Part shown: in pieces, positions 1 through 7,359 of the stretch
Layout of the letters: every line of letters begins with the position of its first letter
Numbering within the stretch: the first letter of the stretch is position 1
Assembly (NCBI RefSeq): GCF_003853645.1
Contig: NZ_QTPO01000036.1
Span: 32,778 to 96,777 of the forward strand
Source of the DNA: Burkholderia sp. Bp9143
GTDB lineage: Bacteria; Pseudomonadota; Gammaproteobacteria; Burkholderiales; Burkholderiaceae
Reading direction: 5' to 3'
DNA length: 64,000 bases
Position numbers and translations under genes: made by a program
The notes under the pieces: model-generated
Told to the model about the DNA's origin: nothing
Seen by the model: the letters and a program-made list of their open reading frames with translations, nothing else
Database searches by the model: none

Positions 1-186
1 AAGGCAATGTCCGATGACGACTACTGGCTTGTGCTGAGCCTGTTCCGCGCGTCCCTGCCGTCGATCGGCGCGGCGCTGGAGGCGGCGAACGACGCACTCG
101 GCGAGTCGCGGCTCGGCCGCTACGTCTACAGCAACGACATCACGGCCGGCGGTGCGGTTCTGTCGGTGCCTCGCGCGGCCGGCTGA
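1..186 (+). CDS. Hypothetical protein, truncated by window edge
   Basis: An open frame enters the window and ends at a TGA at 184-186. The visible product begins KAMSDDDYW and ends SVPRAAG, about 61 residues. It could be the C-terminal part of a longer protein, or a complete 59-residue protein starting at the ATG at 7; the upstream sequence needed to decide is not present. I do not recognise the family. It lies upstream of and in the same direction as the primase-like gene of the integrated element, so it is probably an accessory gene of that element. No membrane segment or metal-binding motif is visible. Confidence 0.55.
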   Translation, partial: KAMSDDDYWLVLSLFRASLPSIGAALEAANDALGESRLGRYVYSNDITAGGAVLSVPRAAG

Positions 187-298
187 CGCTGCGGCGCTAG
201 GCATCGTCGCATCATTCAATTCTTCGCGCGTCGGGTAGCTGCTTGTCCGATATGGACTACTAATCGGAAGCCGACCGACGCGCGTCCAGTGGGAACCT

Positions 299-3175
299 AT
301 GAGTAACGCACCCATGTCCGAATTCGAGCGGGCGAGAGTCGCGCTCGGCTATGTTCCGCCCGACGACCGCGACACGTGGCGTCAGGTGGGGATGGCGCTC
401 AAGGCCGAGTTTGGCGAGGAGGGCTTCGCCCTCTGGAACGAATGGAGCCAAGGCGCGCAGAACTACAACGGCAAGGACGCGCGCGATGTGTGGAAGTCGT
501 TCAAGGGCGGCAAGATCACCATCAACACGCTGTTTCACCTCGCCAAGCTCAGCGGCTTCGATCCGCGCGCGCATCGAGCCAAGCCCGTCGATCCAGTGGA
601 GCGCGAGCGGCAGAAAGCCGAGCGTGCGGCCCGCGAGGCGGCCGAGCTGGCCGAACTGACCGAGAAACAGCAAACCGCGTCGGCGCTCGCTGAGTCGATC
701 TGGTCGGCGGCCGAGCCTGCGCCGGCCGATCACCCGTATCTCGTTCGCAAGCGAATCTCGGTCGACGCGCTGCGCATCTATCGCGGCGGCTTGTGCATCG
801 GCACGGCCGCATGCGACGGCGCACTCGTCATCCCGGCGCGTGACGCGGACGGCAAGCTGTGGACGCTGGAATTTATCCTCACGGACGGCCAGAAGCGCTA
901 TCTGCCGAACGGCCGCAAGGCGGGCTGCTTCTCGTTGATCGGCGGCCCGCTATCTTCCGCGCCGTCCACGCTGCTGATTGGCGAGGGTTACGCCACGTGT
1001 GCGACGCTCGCGGCCGCGACGAGCTGTCCGGCCGCCGTCGCGTTCGACGCCGGCAACCTGCACGCGGTCGCGACGGCGCTGCGCGGCCAGTATCCGGACG
1101 CCCGCATTGTCGTGTGCGCCGACGACGACCACACGACGAAGGGCAATCCGGGCGTGACGAAGGCCCGCGCGGCGGCCGAGGCCGTCGCCGGCATCTTGGC
1201 CGTGCCCGACTTCGGTCCGAACCGCCCGGCCGCCGGCACCGACTTCAACGACCTCGCTGCGCACGTCGGCCCGGATGCGGTGGTGGCCGCCGTGCGCGCT
1301 GCGCTCGCGCCGACCGGCTCGGCGGATGCCGGCAAGGGCAAGCCCGCTCCAGCCGCCGCGAAGCCCGCCAAGCGCCCGAAAACGGCTCGCGCGCAGGACG
1401 GCAAGTCGCGGTTCGTCGTCGACGACAAGGGCGTGTGGTTTCACGGCTTCAACAATCAAGGCGATCCACTGCCCCCGCATTGGGTCAGCACGCGGATCGA
1501 CGTGATCGCGGAGACCCGGAACGAGATGAACAGCGAGTGGGGCTACCTGCTCGAATTCACCGATCGCGACGGCATCCTGAAACGGTGGGCGGTGCCGGCC
1601 GGCCTCTTTGCCGGCGACGGCACGGAGCTGCGCCGCATGCTGCTCGATATGGGCGTGAAGCTTGGCGTGACGCAGATCGCCCGCACGCAGATCGCGAACT
1701 ATGTGCAGATGGCGCAGCCGGACGAGCGCGTGCGCTGCGTGCCGCGCGTCGGCTGGCATCACGGCGCGTTTGTGCTGCCCGATCGCGTCATCGGCACCGG
1801 CAAAGAGGCGCTGATCTATCAGGCCGACACGCCGATCCAGAGCCAGTTCAAGGAGCGCGGGACGCTGGACGACTGGCAGCGCGAGGTCGCGGCCTACTGC
1901 GTCGGCAATAGCCGGCTGCTGTTCTGCGTCGCTACCGCCTTCGCTGGTCCGCTGCTGCACTTCTCCGGGCTCCAGTCGGGCGGTTTCCACTTGCTCGGCA
2001 CGACGTCCAAGGGCAAGTCGACGGGCGGCGTCATCGCCGCGTCCGTGTTCGGCTCGCCGGACTACGTGCGGAGCTGGAAGGCGACCGACAACGCGCTCGA
2101 AGCCGTCGCCACCCAGCATAGCGACGCGTTGCTGATCCTCGATGAAATCGGGCAGGTCGAGCCGCGTTTGGTCGGCGACGTGATCTACATGCTGGCGAAC
2201 GAGTCGGGCAAGGCCCGCGCATCGCGTAGCGGCTCGGCAAAGCCGGTTCTCACGTGGCGGCTGCTGTTCCTGTCGAACGGCGAAAAGAGCGTGTCCGCGT
2301 TGATGGCCGAGGGCAACAAGCCGATGAAAGGCGGGATCGAGGTGCGCTTGCCCGCGATCCCGGCCGAGGTCGGCGAAATGGGCGTCGTGGAGAAGCTGCA
2401 CGGCTTCCCGACGCCGGCCGCGCTGATCGAGCATCTAGAGCGGCACGCAGGCATGCACTACGGCACGGCCGGCCCCGCGTTCATCGAGTGGGCGTCGTCG
2501 CAGGCCGGCGAGCTGGCCGAGCATCTGCGCATGCGCGTCGATGAGCTGGTCGGGCAATGGGTGCCGGACGGCTCGCATTCGCAGGTCGCGCGCGTCGCCA
2601 AGCGGTTCTGCCTCGTCGCGGTGGCCGGCGAGCTGGCGACCGCGCACGGGCTAACGGGCTGGCCGCAGGGCGAAGCGGTCGAGGCAGCACGTCGCTGCTT
2701 CGAGGGCTGGCTCGAACTGCGCGGCGGCACCGGCAACTCGGACGAGGCCGAAGCCGTGCGGCAGGTACAGCATTTCCTCGCCGCACATGGCGACAACCGT
2801 TTCGTGTGGATGAACCGGGCGCAGGACGACCATCGGCCGAACGTGCCGCATCGAGCGGGCTTCAAGCAGCACGTGAAGCGCGACGAGCGGCGCACGCCCA
2901 TCGCCTCCGATCGCGAGTATTACGCCGAGTTTGGCGGCAAGATGAGCGCCGACGATGCCGAAAGCGTCGAGACGGAGTACCTGATCGAAGCGGCCGTGTT
3001 CCGCAAGGACGTGTGCGCCGGCTTCGATCACAAGATCGTCGCCAAGGCACTGATGAAGCGGGGCGTGCTGATGCCGCGTAGCGACGGCTATCCGTACCGG
3101 CAGGAATACATCCCCGGTCACGGCAAGTTCATGGTCTACCGTGTGCTGCCGTCCATCTTCACGCTCGAACTGTGA
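299..3175 (+). CDS. Primase/helicase-like protein (PriCT-2, Toprim, DUF927)
   Basis: A 958-residue protein typical of phage-like and plasmid-like integrated elements, probably acting in replication of the element. Residues about 5-85 resemble the PriCT-2 primase C-terminal domain (DRDTWRQVGMALK, GKITINTLF). Residues about 215-330 look like a Toprim region, with LLIGEGYATCATL and the acidic motif VVCADDD. Residues about 400-680 match DUF927 and carry a Walker A-like motif GTTSKGKST at residues 567-575 and a Walker B LLILDE with D615 and E616. An Ala/Lys-rich linker separates Toprim and DUF927. The ATG at 299 has only a weak purine-rich upstream stretch. Together with the integrase to the right this gives the gene content of a P4-like satellite element. 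The helicase role is inferred from motifs; the family assignment is fairly secure. Confidence 0.85.
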   Translation: MSNAPMSEFERARVALGYVPPDDRDTWRQVGMALKAEFGEEGFALWNEWSQGAQNYNGKDARDVWKSFKGGKITINTLFHLAKLSGFDPRAHRAKPVDPVERERQKAERAAREAAELAELTEKQQTASALAESIWSAAEPAPADHPYLVRKRISVDALRIYRGGLCIGTAACDGALVIPARDADGKLWTLEFILTDGQKRYLPNGRKAGCFSLIGGPLSSAPSTLLIGEGYATCATLAAATSCPAAVAFDAGNLHAVATALRGQYPDARIVVCADDDHTTKGNPGVTKARAAAEAVAGILAVPDFGPNRPAAGTDFNDLAAHVGPDAVVAAVRAALAPTGSADAGKGKPAPAAAKPAKRPKTARAQDGKSRFVVDDKGVWFHGFNNQGDPLPPHWVSTRIDVIAETRNEMNSEWGYLLEFTDRDGILKRWAVPAGLFAGDGTELRRMLLDMGVKLGVTQIARTQIANYVQMAQPDERVRCVPRVGWHHGAFVLPDRVIGTGKEALIYQADTPIQSQFKERGTLDDWQREVAAYCVGNSRLLFCVATAFAGPLLHFSGLQSGGFHLLGTTSKGKSTGGVIAASVFGSPDYVRSWKATDNALEAVATQHSDALLILDEIGQVEPRLVGDVIYMLANESGKARASRSGSAKPVLTWRLLFLSNGEKSVSALMAEGNKPMKGGIEVRLPAIPAEVGEMGVVEKLHGFPTPAALIEHLERHAGMHYGTAGPAFIEWASSQAGELAEHLRMRVDELVGQWVPDGSHSQVARVAKRFCLVAVAGELATAHGLTGWPQGEAVEAARRCFEGWLELRGGTGNSDEAEAVRQVQHFLAAHGDNRFVWMNRAQDDHRPNVPHRAGFKQHVKRDERRTPIASDREYYAEFGGKMSADDAESVETEYLIEAAVFRKDVCAGFDHKIVAKALMKRGVLMPRSDGYPYRQEYIPGHGKFMVYRVLPSIFTLEL

Positions 3176-3393
3176 AAGACGCCGCCGCCGTCCGGGAGGG
3201 CGGTGGCGGGCATTCCTTTGCGCGGCATTTTTGGCCCGTGCGTCAAAGTTACTTTGAGCGATACGCTCCAGACGGAACCGGGCGGGCGGCTGCCGCGAAT
3301 CTTGCCGCTATCGTAACAATCCAGCCCGGTTTATCTCCAGTATCTCCAGCGTTCTCCAAATCGTTTGGAGACACGCGAATCCTTACCCCATAA
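3172..3393 (+). CDS. Possible small coupled ORF after the primase gene
   Basis: A GTG at 3172 overlaps the stop of the primase-like gene as GTGA and opens a 73-residue frame ending at 3393. The product is unrecognised; its C-terminal half includes AAANLAAIVTIQPGLSPVSP. The 4-nt overlap would allow translational coupling, and a terminator further downstream at 3636-3664 shows that the transcript could extend past this frame. Against it, the frame runs through the ATCTCCA repeat cluster and has no domain I can name. It may be a chance ORF. Confidence 0.25.
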   Translation: MKDAAAVREGGGGHSFARHFWPVRQSYFERYAPDGTGRAAAANLAAIVTIQPGLSPVSPAFSKSFGDTRILTP

Positions 3394-3434
3394 GGCTTTG
3401 CGGCCGATTCAGGCGTTTATCTCCAAATCTCCAA
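3332..3434. repeat. Cluster of TCTCCA repeats with a small hairpin
   Basis: TATCTCCA occurs at 3332-3339 and 3341-3348, TTCTCCAAA at 3352-3360, and TATCTCCAAATCTCCAA at 3418-3434. The third copy forms the left arm of a perfect 8-bp stem with a 3-nt loop (3353-3371, TCTCCAAA-TCG-TTTGGAGA). Short iterated sequences beside a primase/helicase gene recall replication-origin iterons of satellite elements, but that role is only an inference. Confidence 0.45.
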
Positions 3435-3635
3435 CGCGTTGTGCAGTGAGCGGACAGGCGTCGAGCTTCTGCGTCGACCGCGACGCCAGACGGGGCGCGG
3501 CTTTCCGGGATTTGACGGGTGTCGGAGACGTGTTTTTGAGGGGGGTGTCCGCGATGCGCCCCGATCGGGCATTGTTGCGCCGGCCGCAAGTGTCCGGGTG
3601 GCCGGAAAGCGGGGGACCCTGCGTCTAGGGCAAAG

Positions 3636-3664
3636 ACGCGGGGGCTCACACCCGCGTGTTTTCT
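3636..3664 (+). terminator. Intrinsic terminator of the primase transcript
   Basis: A 7-bp stem ACGCGGG/CCCGCGT (3636-3642 and 3651-3657) with an 8-nt loop is followed by GTTTTCTCT. It is oriented to end rightward transcription coming from the primase-like gene, about 460 nt past its stop codon, which implies a long 3' untranslated region or an unrecognised small gene. Confidence 0.55.
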
Positions 3665-3793
3665 CTACTGACGGCAAACATAGGGGGGGCACATAATAAG
3701 GGGCCAAATCATCAGCTTACCCTATGCCTAGGCCGTGTCCGTTTTGCTGGTGGGGGACGCATGGAAGGGGGTCATACTCGCAGCGGCACGGAT

Positions 3794-5011
3794 CTATCCT
3801 GCCGCCGCGATCGGGATAATCTGCGCCCCGCTCTGCTTGTCGAGATAGTCCGCCCACCACTGCATCATTCGATGGCGCTCAGACAGATATTCGGCATGGT
3901 TGTATGCCGCCCGCACCCCGTCCTGCTCCGAGTGGGCGAGCTGGCGCTCGATCCAGTCGGAATTGAATCCCTTCTCGTTCAAGATCGTTGAAGCGAGACC
4001 ACGGAACCCGTGCCCGGTCATACGGCTGCGATAGCCCATCCGGTATAGAGCGTACAGAATCGTGTTCTCGCTCATCTGCTGCAACGGTCTGCGGCTGTTC
4101 GGGAACAGCCAGCGACGGTGGCCCGTCAGCGCGCGCAACTCGGAAAGCAGCGCGATCGTCTGCTCGGCGAGCGGCACGATATGCACGCGGCGCATCTTCA
4201 TCTTCTCGGCCGGAATTCGCCACTCTCGGCGCTCCACATCGACCTCCGTCCACTCGGCCTGCCGCAGCTCGATAGTGCGAACGAACGTTAATGCCAGGAA
4301 TCGCAGAGCGAGCCGAGTCTCGGGCTCACCCTCATAAGTAGCGATCGAGCGAAGCAACTCCGGCAGCTCGTTTTCGCCGACTCGCGCCATATGCTTGACG
4401 GGCACCGCCTTCAATGCGCCTCGCAGATCCGGCGACGGATCTCGCTCGGCACGGCTCGTCGCCACGGCATAACGAAACACTTGGCCGCATGTCTGCAACG
4501 TCTTGCGCGCCGTCTCGAACGCCTCTCGACCTTCGATTCGTCGAATGACCGCGAGCAAATCCGGTGCGCCGATCGAAGAAATCGGACGCCGGCCGATCAG
4601 GGGAAACACCTCGCGATCGAGCTGTTTCTTGACTCGGTTCGCGTGCGAAGCGCTCCATGTTGCTTGCTGCGCCTCGTACCACTCCAGCGCGACGGCCTCG
4701 AAGGTGTTCTGTGCGGCAATGGCGCGAGTCTGCTTCTCGACGTCACGCTCGAACGCAGGGTTCTTCCCTTCCGCTAACAGCCGCTTCGCTTCGTCACGCC
4801 TCGACCGAGCATCAGCGAGCGACGTCGCGGGATAGTCGCCGAACGTCAGCAGGTTTTCTTTGCCATTGAACCGGTATTTGAGCCGCCATTTCTTCGAACC
4901 GCTGGAGCGCAGATCAAGATACAGGCCGCCGCCGTCGAAGAGTTTGTTTCCCCCGGCCTCATCGAATCTAGCGTTGCGGCACTTGGCGTCGGTAAGAGGT
5001 TTGGTTTTCAT
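3794..5011 (-). CDS. P4-type tyrosine recombinase (site-specific integrase)
   Basis: This protein catalyses integration and excision of the island. The N-terminal region (KPLTDAKCRNA, GGGLYLDL, LTFGDYPATSLADAR) is the DUF4102 arm-binding domain of P4-like integrases, followed by a core-binding SAM-like domain and the catalytic domain. With the ATG at 5011 as start (405 residues), the catalytic residues are R250 (IELRQAEW), H334 and R337 (HGFRG), H360 (AHSEQ) and the nucleophile Y370 (AAYNHAEY), all present. An alternative ATG at 5032 adds seven residues but overlaps a repeat that is probably an integrase arm site. The gene lies 175 nt from the 3' end of tRNA-Thr, the usual arrangement for tRNA-targeted islands. 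Confidence 0.92.
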   Translation of the reverse strand: MKTKPLTDAKCRNARFDEAGGNKLFDGGGLYLDLRSSGSKKWRLKYRFNGKENLLTFGDYPATSLADARSRRDEAKRLLAEGKNPAFERDVEKQTRAIAAQNTFEAVALEWYEAQQATWSASHANRVKKQLDREVFPLIGRRPISSIGAPDLLAVIRRIEGREAFETARKTLQTCGQVFRYAVATSRAERDPSPDLRGALKAVPVKHMARVGENELPELLRSIATYEGEPETRLALRFLALTFVRTIELRQAEWTEVDVERREWRIPAEKMKMRRVHIVPLAEQTIALLSELRALTGHRRWLFPNSRRPLQQMSENTILYALYRMGYRSRMTGHGFRGLASTILNEKGFNSDWIERQLAHSEQDGVRAAYNHAEYLSERHRMMQWWADYLDKQSGAQIIPIAAAG

Positions 5012-5030
5012 TGTTCGTCGGGGGTACGGC

Positions 5031-5083
5031 ATACCCCCAAATCCCGGAAGTCATACCCCGAATCTTACCCCCAAATTTTGGGG
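5031..5083. repeat. GGGGTA iterons at the integrase promoter (putative arm sites)
   Basis: On the minus strand three related 12-13-mers of the form ATTTGGGGGTAwG lie at about 5030-5042, 5052-5063 and 5064-5076; the middle one is ATTCGGGGTATG. The third overlaps an inverted partner, making the palindrome CCCCAAA-T-TTTGGGG at 5069-5083. They sit between the integrase start and the tRNA. Arm-type integrase sites that also act in int autoregulation are expected at such positions, but binding is inferred from location and repetition. Confidence 0.5.
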
Positions 5084-5115
5084 ATGCCCCGGCCTCTCAC
5101 GGGACGTCCTGAAAC

Positions 5116-5153
5116 AAAAAACCCGCGTCAGCGCTAGGCTGGACGCGGGTTTT
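5116..5153 (-). terminator. Terminator downstream of tRNA-Thr
   Basis: An inverted repeat AAAACCCGCGTC (5118-5129) and GACGCGGGTTTT (5142-5153) with a 12-nt loop is followed on the minus strand by a run of T (complement of the A-run at about 5116-5120). It would end transcription that passes through sspB and tRNA-Thr, and shields the integrase region from it. The A-rich left flank and T-rich right flank could make it bidirectional. Confidence 0.7.
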
Positions 5154-5185
5154 GGGACTTCCGGGTACTACTTGAAACTAGTGTT

Positions 5186-5261
<76 letters not shown>

Positions 5262-5280
5262 GTAAGCGCGAGATTCTACC

Positions 5281-5802
5281 TCATTTCACGATCTTGAGGC
5301 GAGGTCTGCTGCCACCTTTCGAGCCATCTCCGTCGGTTTTCGGCGGTTCGTCGGCGCCTTCGGACGGTTCTTCATTCGCACCGTGATCAGCGACCGGCGT
5401 CAACACGGCAGGCGATTCATCACGCTGCGTATCATCGCCCTGCTCGGCCTCGTCTTCGAACGCACCCGAATCCGCGCCCTCACCCGCCACCGCATCGACC
5501 TGGAACGCCATCCCCTGCCCGTTCTCCCGCGCGTAGATCGCGAGCACGTTGGCCACCGGAATCTCGATCTTGTGCGCCTTCCCGGAGAACCGGGCGGTGA
5601 ACTCGATCCACTCGTTACCCATCTGCAGCTGGCTCGTCGCCTCGAAGCTGATGTTGAGCACGATCTCGCCGTCACGCACGAACTGACGCGGCACGCGCGT
5701 CGAGTTGTCGACCCTCACCGCGATATGCGGCGTGTAACCGTTATCGGTGCACCACTCGTACAGCGCGCGCAGCAGATAAGGCTTCGTTGAAATCTCTTGC
5801 AT
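5281..5802 (-). CDS. sspB: Stringent starvation protein B (ClpXP adaptor SspB)
   Basis: A 173-residue adaptor that delivers ssrA-tagged and other substrates to the ClpXP protease. Residues 1-110 form the conserved substrate-binding fold (STKPYLLRALYEWC, NGYTPHIAV, LNISFEAT, FSGKAHKIEIPVANVLAIY). An acidic disordered linker follows. The protein ends in RPRLKIVK, which matches the short C-terminal ClpX-binding motif of this family. The ATG at 5802 is chosen because it begins the conserved MQEISTKPYLL segment and has GAGGA about 7 nt upstream. It follows sspA by 71 nt in the same direction, the classical sspAB order, and precedes tRNA-Thr. Confidence 0.96.
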   Translation of the reverse strand: MQEISTKPYLLRALYEWCTDNGYTPHIAVRVDNSTRVPRQFVRDGEIVLNISFEATSQLQMGNEWIEFTARFSGKAHKIEIPVANVLAIYARENGQGMAFQVDAVAGEGADSGAFEDEAEQGDDTQRDESPAVLTPVADHGANEEPSEGADEPPKTDGDGSKGGSRPRLKIVK

Positions 5803-5873
5803 CACAATCCTCGAACCCGGAGTGGGCACGCGGCACGCCGCGCCGCCCACTCCGTCTTGCCTTCATTGCATCA

Positions 5874-6485
5874 TCAACGACGCATGACCTTTTCGGACGG
5901 CGTCAGTGCTTCGATGTAGGCCGGACGGCTGAAGATCCGCTCGGCATACTTCATCAGCGGCGCGGCGTTCTTCGACAGTTCGATGCCGTAGTGATCCAGA
6001 CGCCACAGCAGCGGCGCGATCGCGACGTCGAGCATCGAGAACTCCTCGCCGAGCATGTACTTGTTCTTCACGAAGATCGGCGCGAGCTGCGTCAGGCGAT
6101 CGCGGATCGCGAGGCGTGCCTTCTCGTGGTTCTTCTCCGCTGCCTTGCCCTTCTCGTTCTCGAGCGTGCTGACGTGAACGAACAGCTCCTTCTCGAAGTT
6201 GAGCAGGAACAGGCGTGCACGTGCGCGCTGCACCGGGTCGGCCGGCATCAGTTGCGGGTGCGGGAAGCGCTCGTCGATGTATTCGTTGATGATGTTCGAT
6301 TCGTACAGAATCAGGTCGCGCTCGACCAGAATCGGCACCTGACCGTACGGGTTCATCACCGAGATGTCTTCCGGCTTGTTGAACAGGTCGACGTCACGGA
6401 TCTCGAAATCCATGCCCTTCTCGAACAGCACCAGCCGGCAACGCTGGGAGAACGGGCAAGTTGTGCCGGAATACAGAACCATCAT
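5874..6485 (-). CDS. sspA: Stringent starvation protein A (SspA)
   Basis: A 203-residue glutathione S-transferase-fold protein that associates with RNA polymerase in the stress response. The thioredoxin-like N-terminal domain (residues 1-75) contains SGTTCPFSQRCRLVL and the cis-Pro motif GQVPILVE. The all-helical C-terminal domain has the GST-like LGEEFSMLDVAIAPLLWRL. SspA proteins generally lack glutathione transferase activity, so the catalytic potential of the CPFS motif is uncertain. It lies between petC and sspB in the same direction. A terminator-like structure separates it from petC, so it may have its own promoter. Confidence 0.96.
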   Translation of the reverse strand: MMVLYSGTTCPFSQRCRLVLFEKGMDFEIRDVDLFNKPEDISVMNPYGQVPILVERDLILYESNIINEYIDERFPHPQLMPADPVQRARARLFLLNFEKELFVHVSTLENEKGKAAEKNHEKARLAIRDRLTQLAPIFVKNKYMLGEEFSMLDVAIAPLLWRLDHYGIELSKNAAPLMKYAERIFSRPAYIEALTPSEKVMRR

Positions 6486-6497
6486 ATTTGCGTTTCC

Positions 6498-6566
6498 TCA
6501 AAAAAGCCGAGGGCCGGCACGCGGCGCAACCCCTTTTACGGGTTCCGCCTTGCGCCGGCCCCACGC
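6498..6566 (-). terminator. Terminator-like hairpin after petC
   Basis: Complementary segments GGCGCAA (6523-6529) and TTGCGCC (6550-6556), with further GC pairing around them, form a strong hairpin. On the minus strand it is followed, after a short GC stretch, by TTTTTT (complement of 6500-6505). It lies just beyond petC and could end the petABC transcript or attenuate read-through into sspA. Confidence 0.45.
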
Positions 6567-6579
6567 CGGTCAGGCGTGT

Positions 6580-7338
6580 TTACTTGATATCTTTCCAGTA
6601 CGCGGCATTGAGCCGCCAGGACAGGAAAGTCAGGACGCCGAGAAAGACCAGCACCCACACGCCGAGGCGTTTGCGGGTCTGCTGGGCCGGCTCGGACATC
6701 CATGTCATATAGGCCACCAGGTCGGCCACCGCAGCATCATAGTCGGGCGACGACAACGTCCCCGGCGTGACCTGCTGGAAGCCGACGAGCGTGTGGACCT
6801 TCTCGCCCGTCTCCTCGTCCGTCTTGTCTTCGAATTTGGCAGTGCGCTGCCCCTGCAGTTGCCACAATACATGGGGCATGCCGACGTTCTCGAACACCGC
6901 GTTGTTCCAGCCGCTCGGCCGCGCATCGTCGCGGTAGAAACTCCGCAGATACGTGTACAGCCAGTCGCGGCCGCGCGCCCGCTCCTCGACCGACAGGTCG
7001 GGCGGCGAGGTGCCGAGCCAGTTCTTCGCGTCGTCGGGCCGCATCGCGACGGACATCGTGCTCCCGACCTTGTCGGTCGTGAACAGGAGATTCGTTTCGA
7101 TCTCCTTCTGGGATATGCCCAGATCCGTCAGACGGTTGTAGCGCATCAGGTTCGCGCTGTGGCAGTTCAGGCAATAGTTTACAAACAATTGCGCGCCGTG
7201 CTGAAGCGAAACGAGATTTTCCGTGTTATCGGGCGCCCGGTCGAGCGGAAAATTACCTTCCGCGCGCACGGCCGGCGCCGTCAGCAGCGCCACGGCCGTC
7301 GCCCCGATCAGTGCGAGTGTCGAAAGCAGTTTCTTCAT
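6580..7338 (-). CDS. petC: Cytochrome c1 of the bc1 complex
   Basis: A 252-residue subunit of ubiquinol:cytochrome c oxidoreductase that passes electrons from the Rieske protein to soluble cytochrome c. It has a cleavable signal peptide (residues 1-26, ending PAVRA), the covalent haem c motif CLNCH at residues 56-60, and a C-terminal membrane anchor (LGVWVLVFLGVLTFLSW, near residues 225-242) followed by KDIK. It is the last gene of petABC, 21 nt after petB. The length and layout fit proteobacterial cytochrome c1. Confidence 0.97.
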   Translation of the reverse strand: MKKLLSTLALIGATAVALLTAPAVRAEGNFPLDRAPDNTENLVSLQHGAQLFVNYCLNCHSANLMRYNRLTDLGISQKEIETNLLFTTDKVGSTMSVAMRPDDAKNWLGTSPPDLSVEERARGRDWLYTYLRSFYRDDARPSGWNNAVFENVGMPHVLWQLQGQRTAKFEDKTDEETGEKVHTLVGFQQVTPGTLSSPDYDAAVADLVAYMTWMSEPAQQTRKRLGVWVLVFLGVLTFLSWRLNAAYWKDIK

Positions 7339-7359
7339 GTCGTTCTCTCCTCGCTCACG

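Larger units (their letters stand above)
3176..3793. other. About 0.6 kb between primase and integrase without a firm gene
   Basis: This stretch holds a doubtful coupled ORF (3172-3393), a cluster of TCTCCA-type repeats with a short perfect hairpin (3332-3434) and a rightward intrinsic terminator (3636-3664). It also contains several G-runs. No other frame has convincing codon use, a ribosome binding site or a recognisable product. It separates two convergently transcribed genes. Confidence 0.6.

Noticed and set aside
3365..3696. Overlapping short plus-strand frames after the primase gene
   Set aside because: They lack ribosome binding sites, run through the repeat cluster and the terminator, and overlap one another in different frames.
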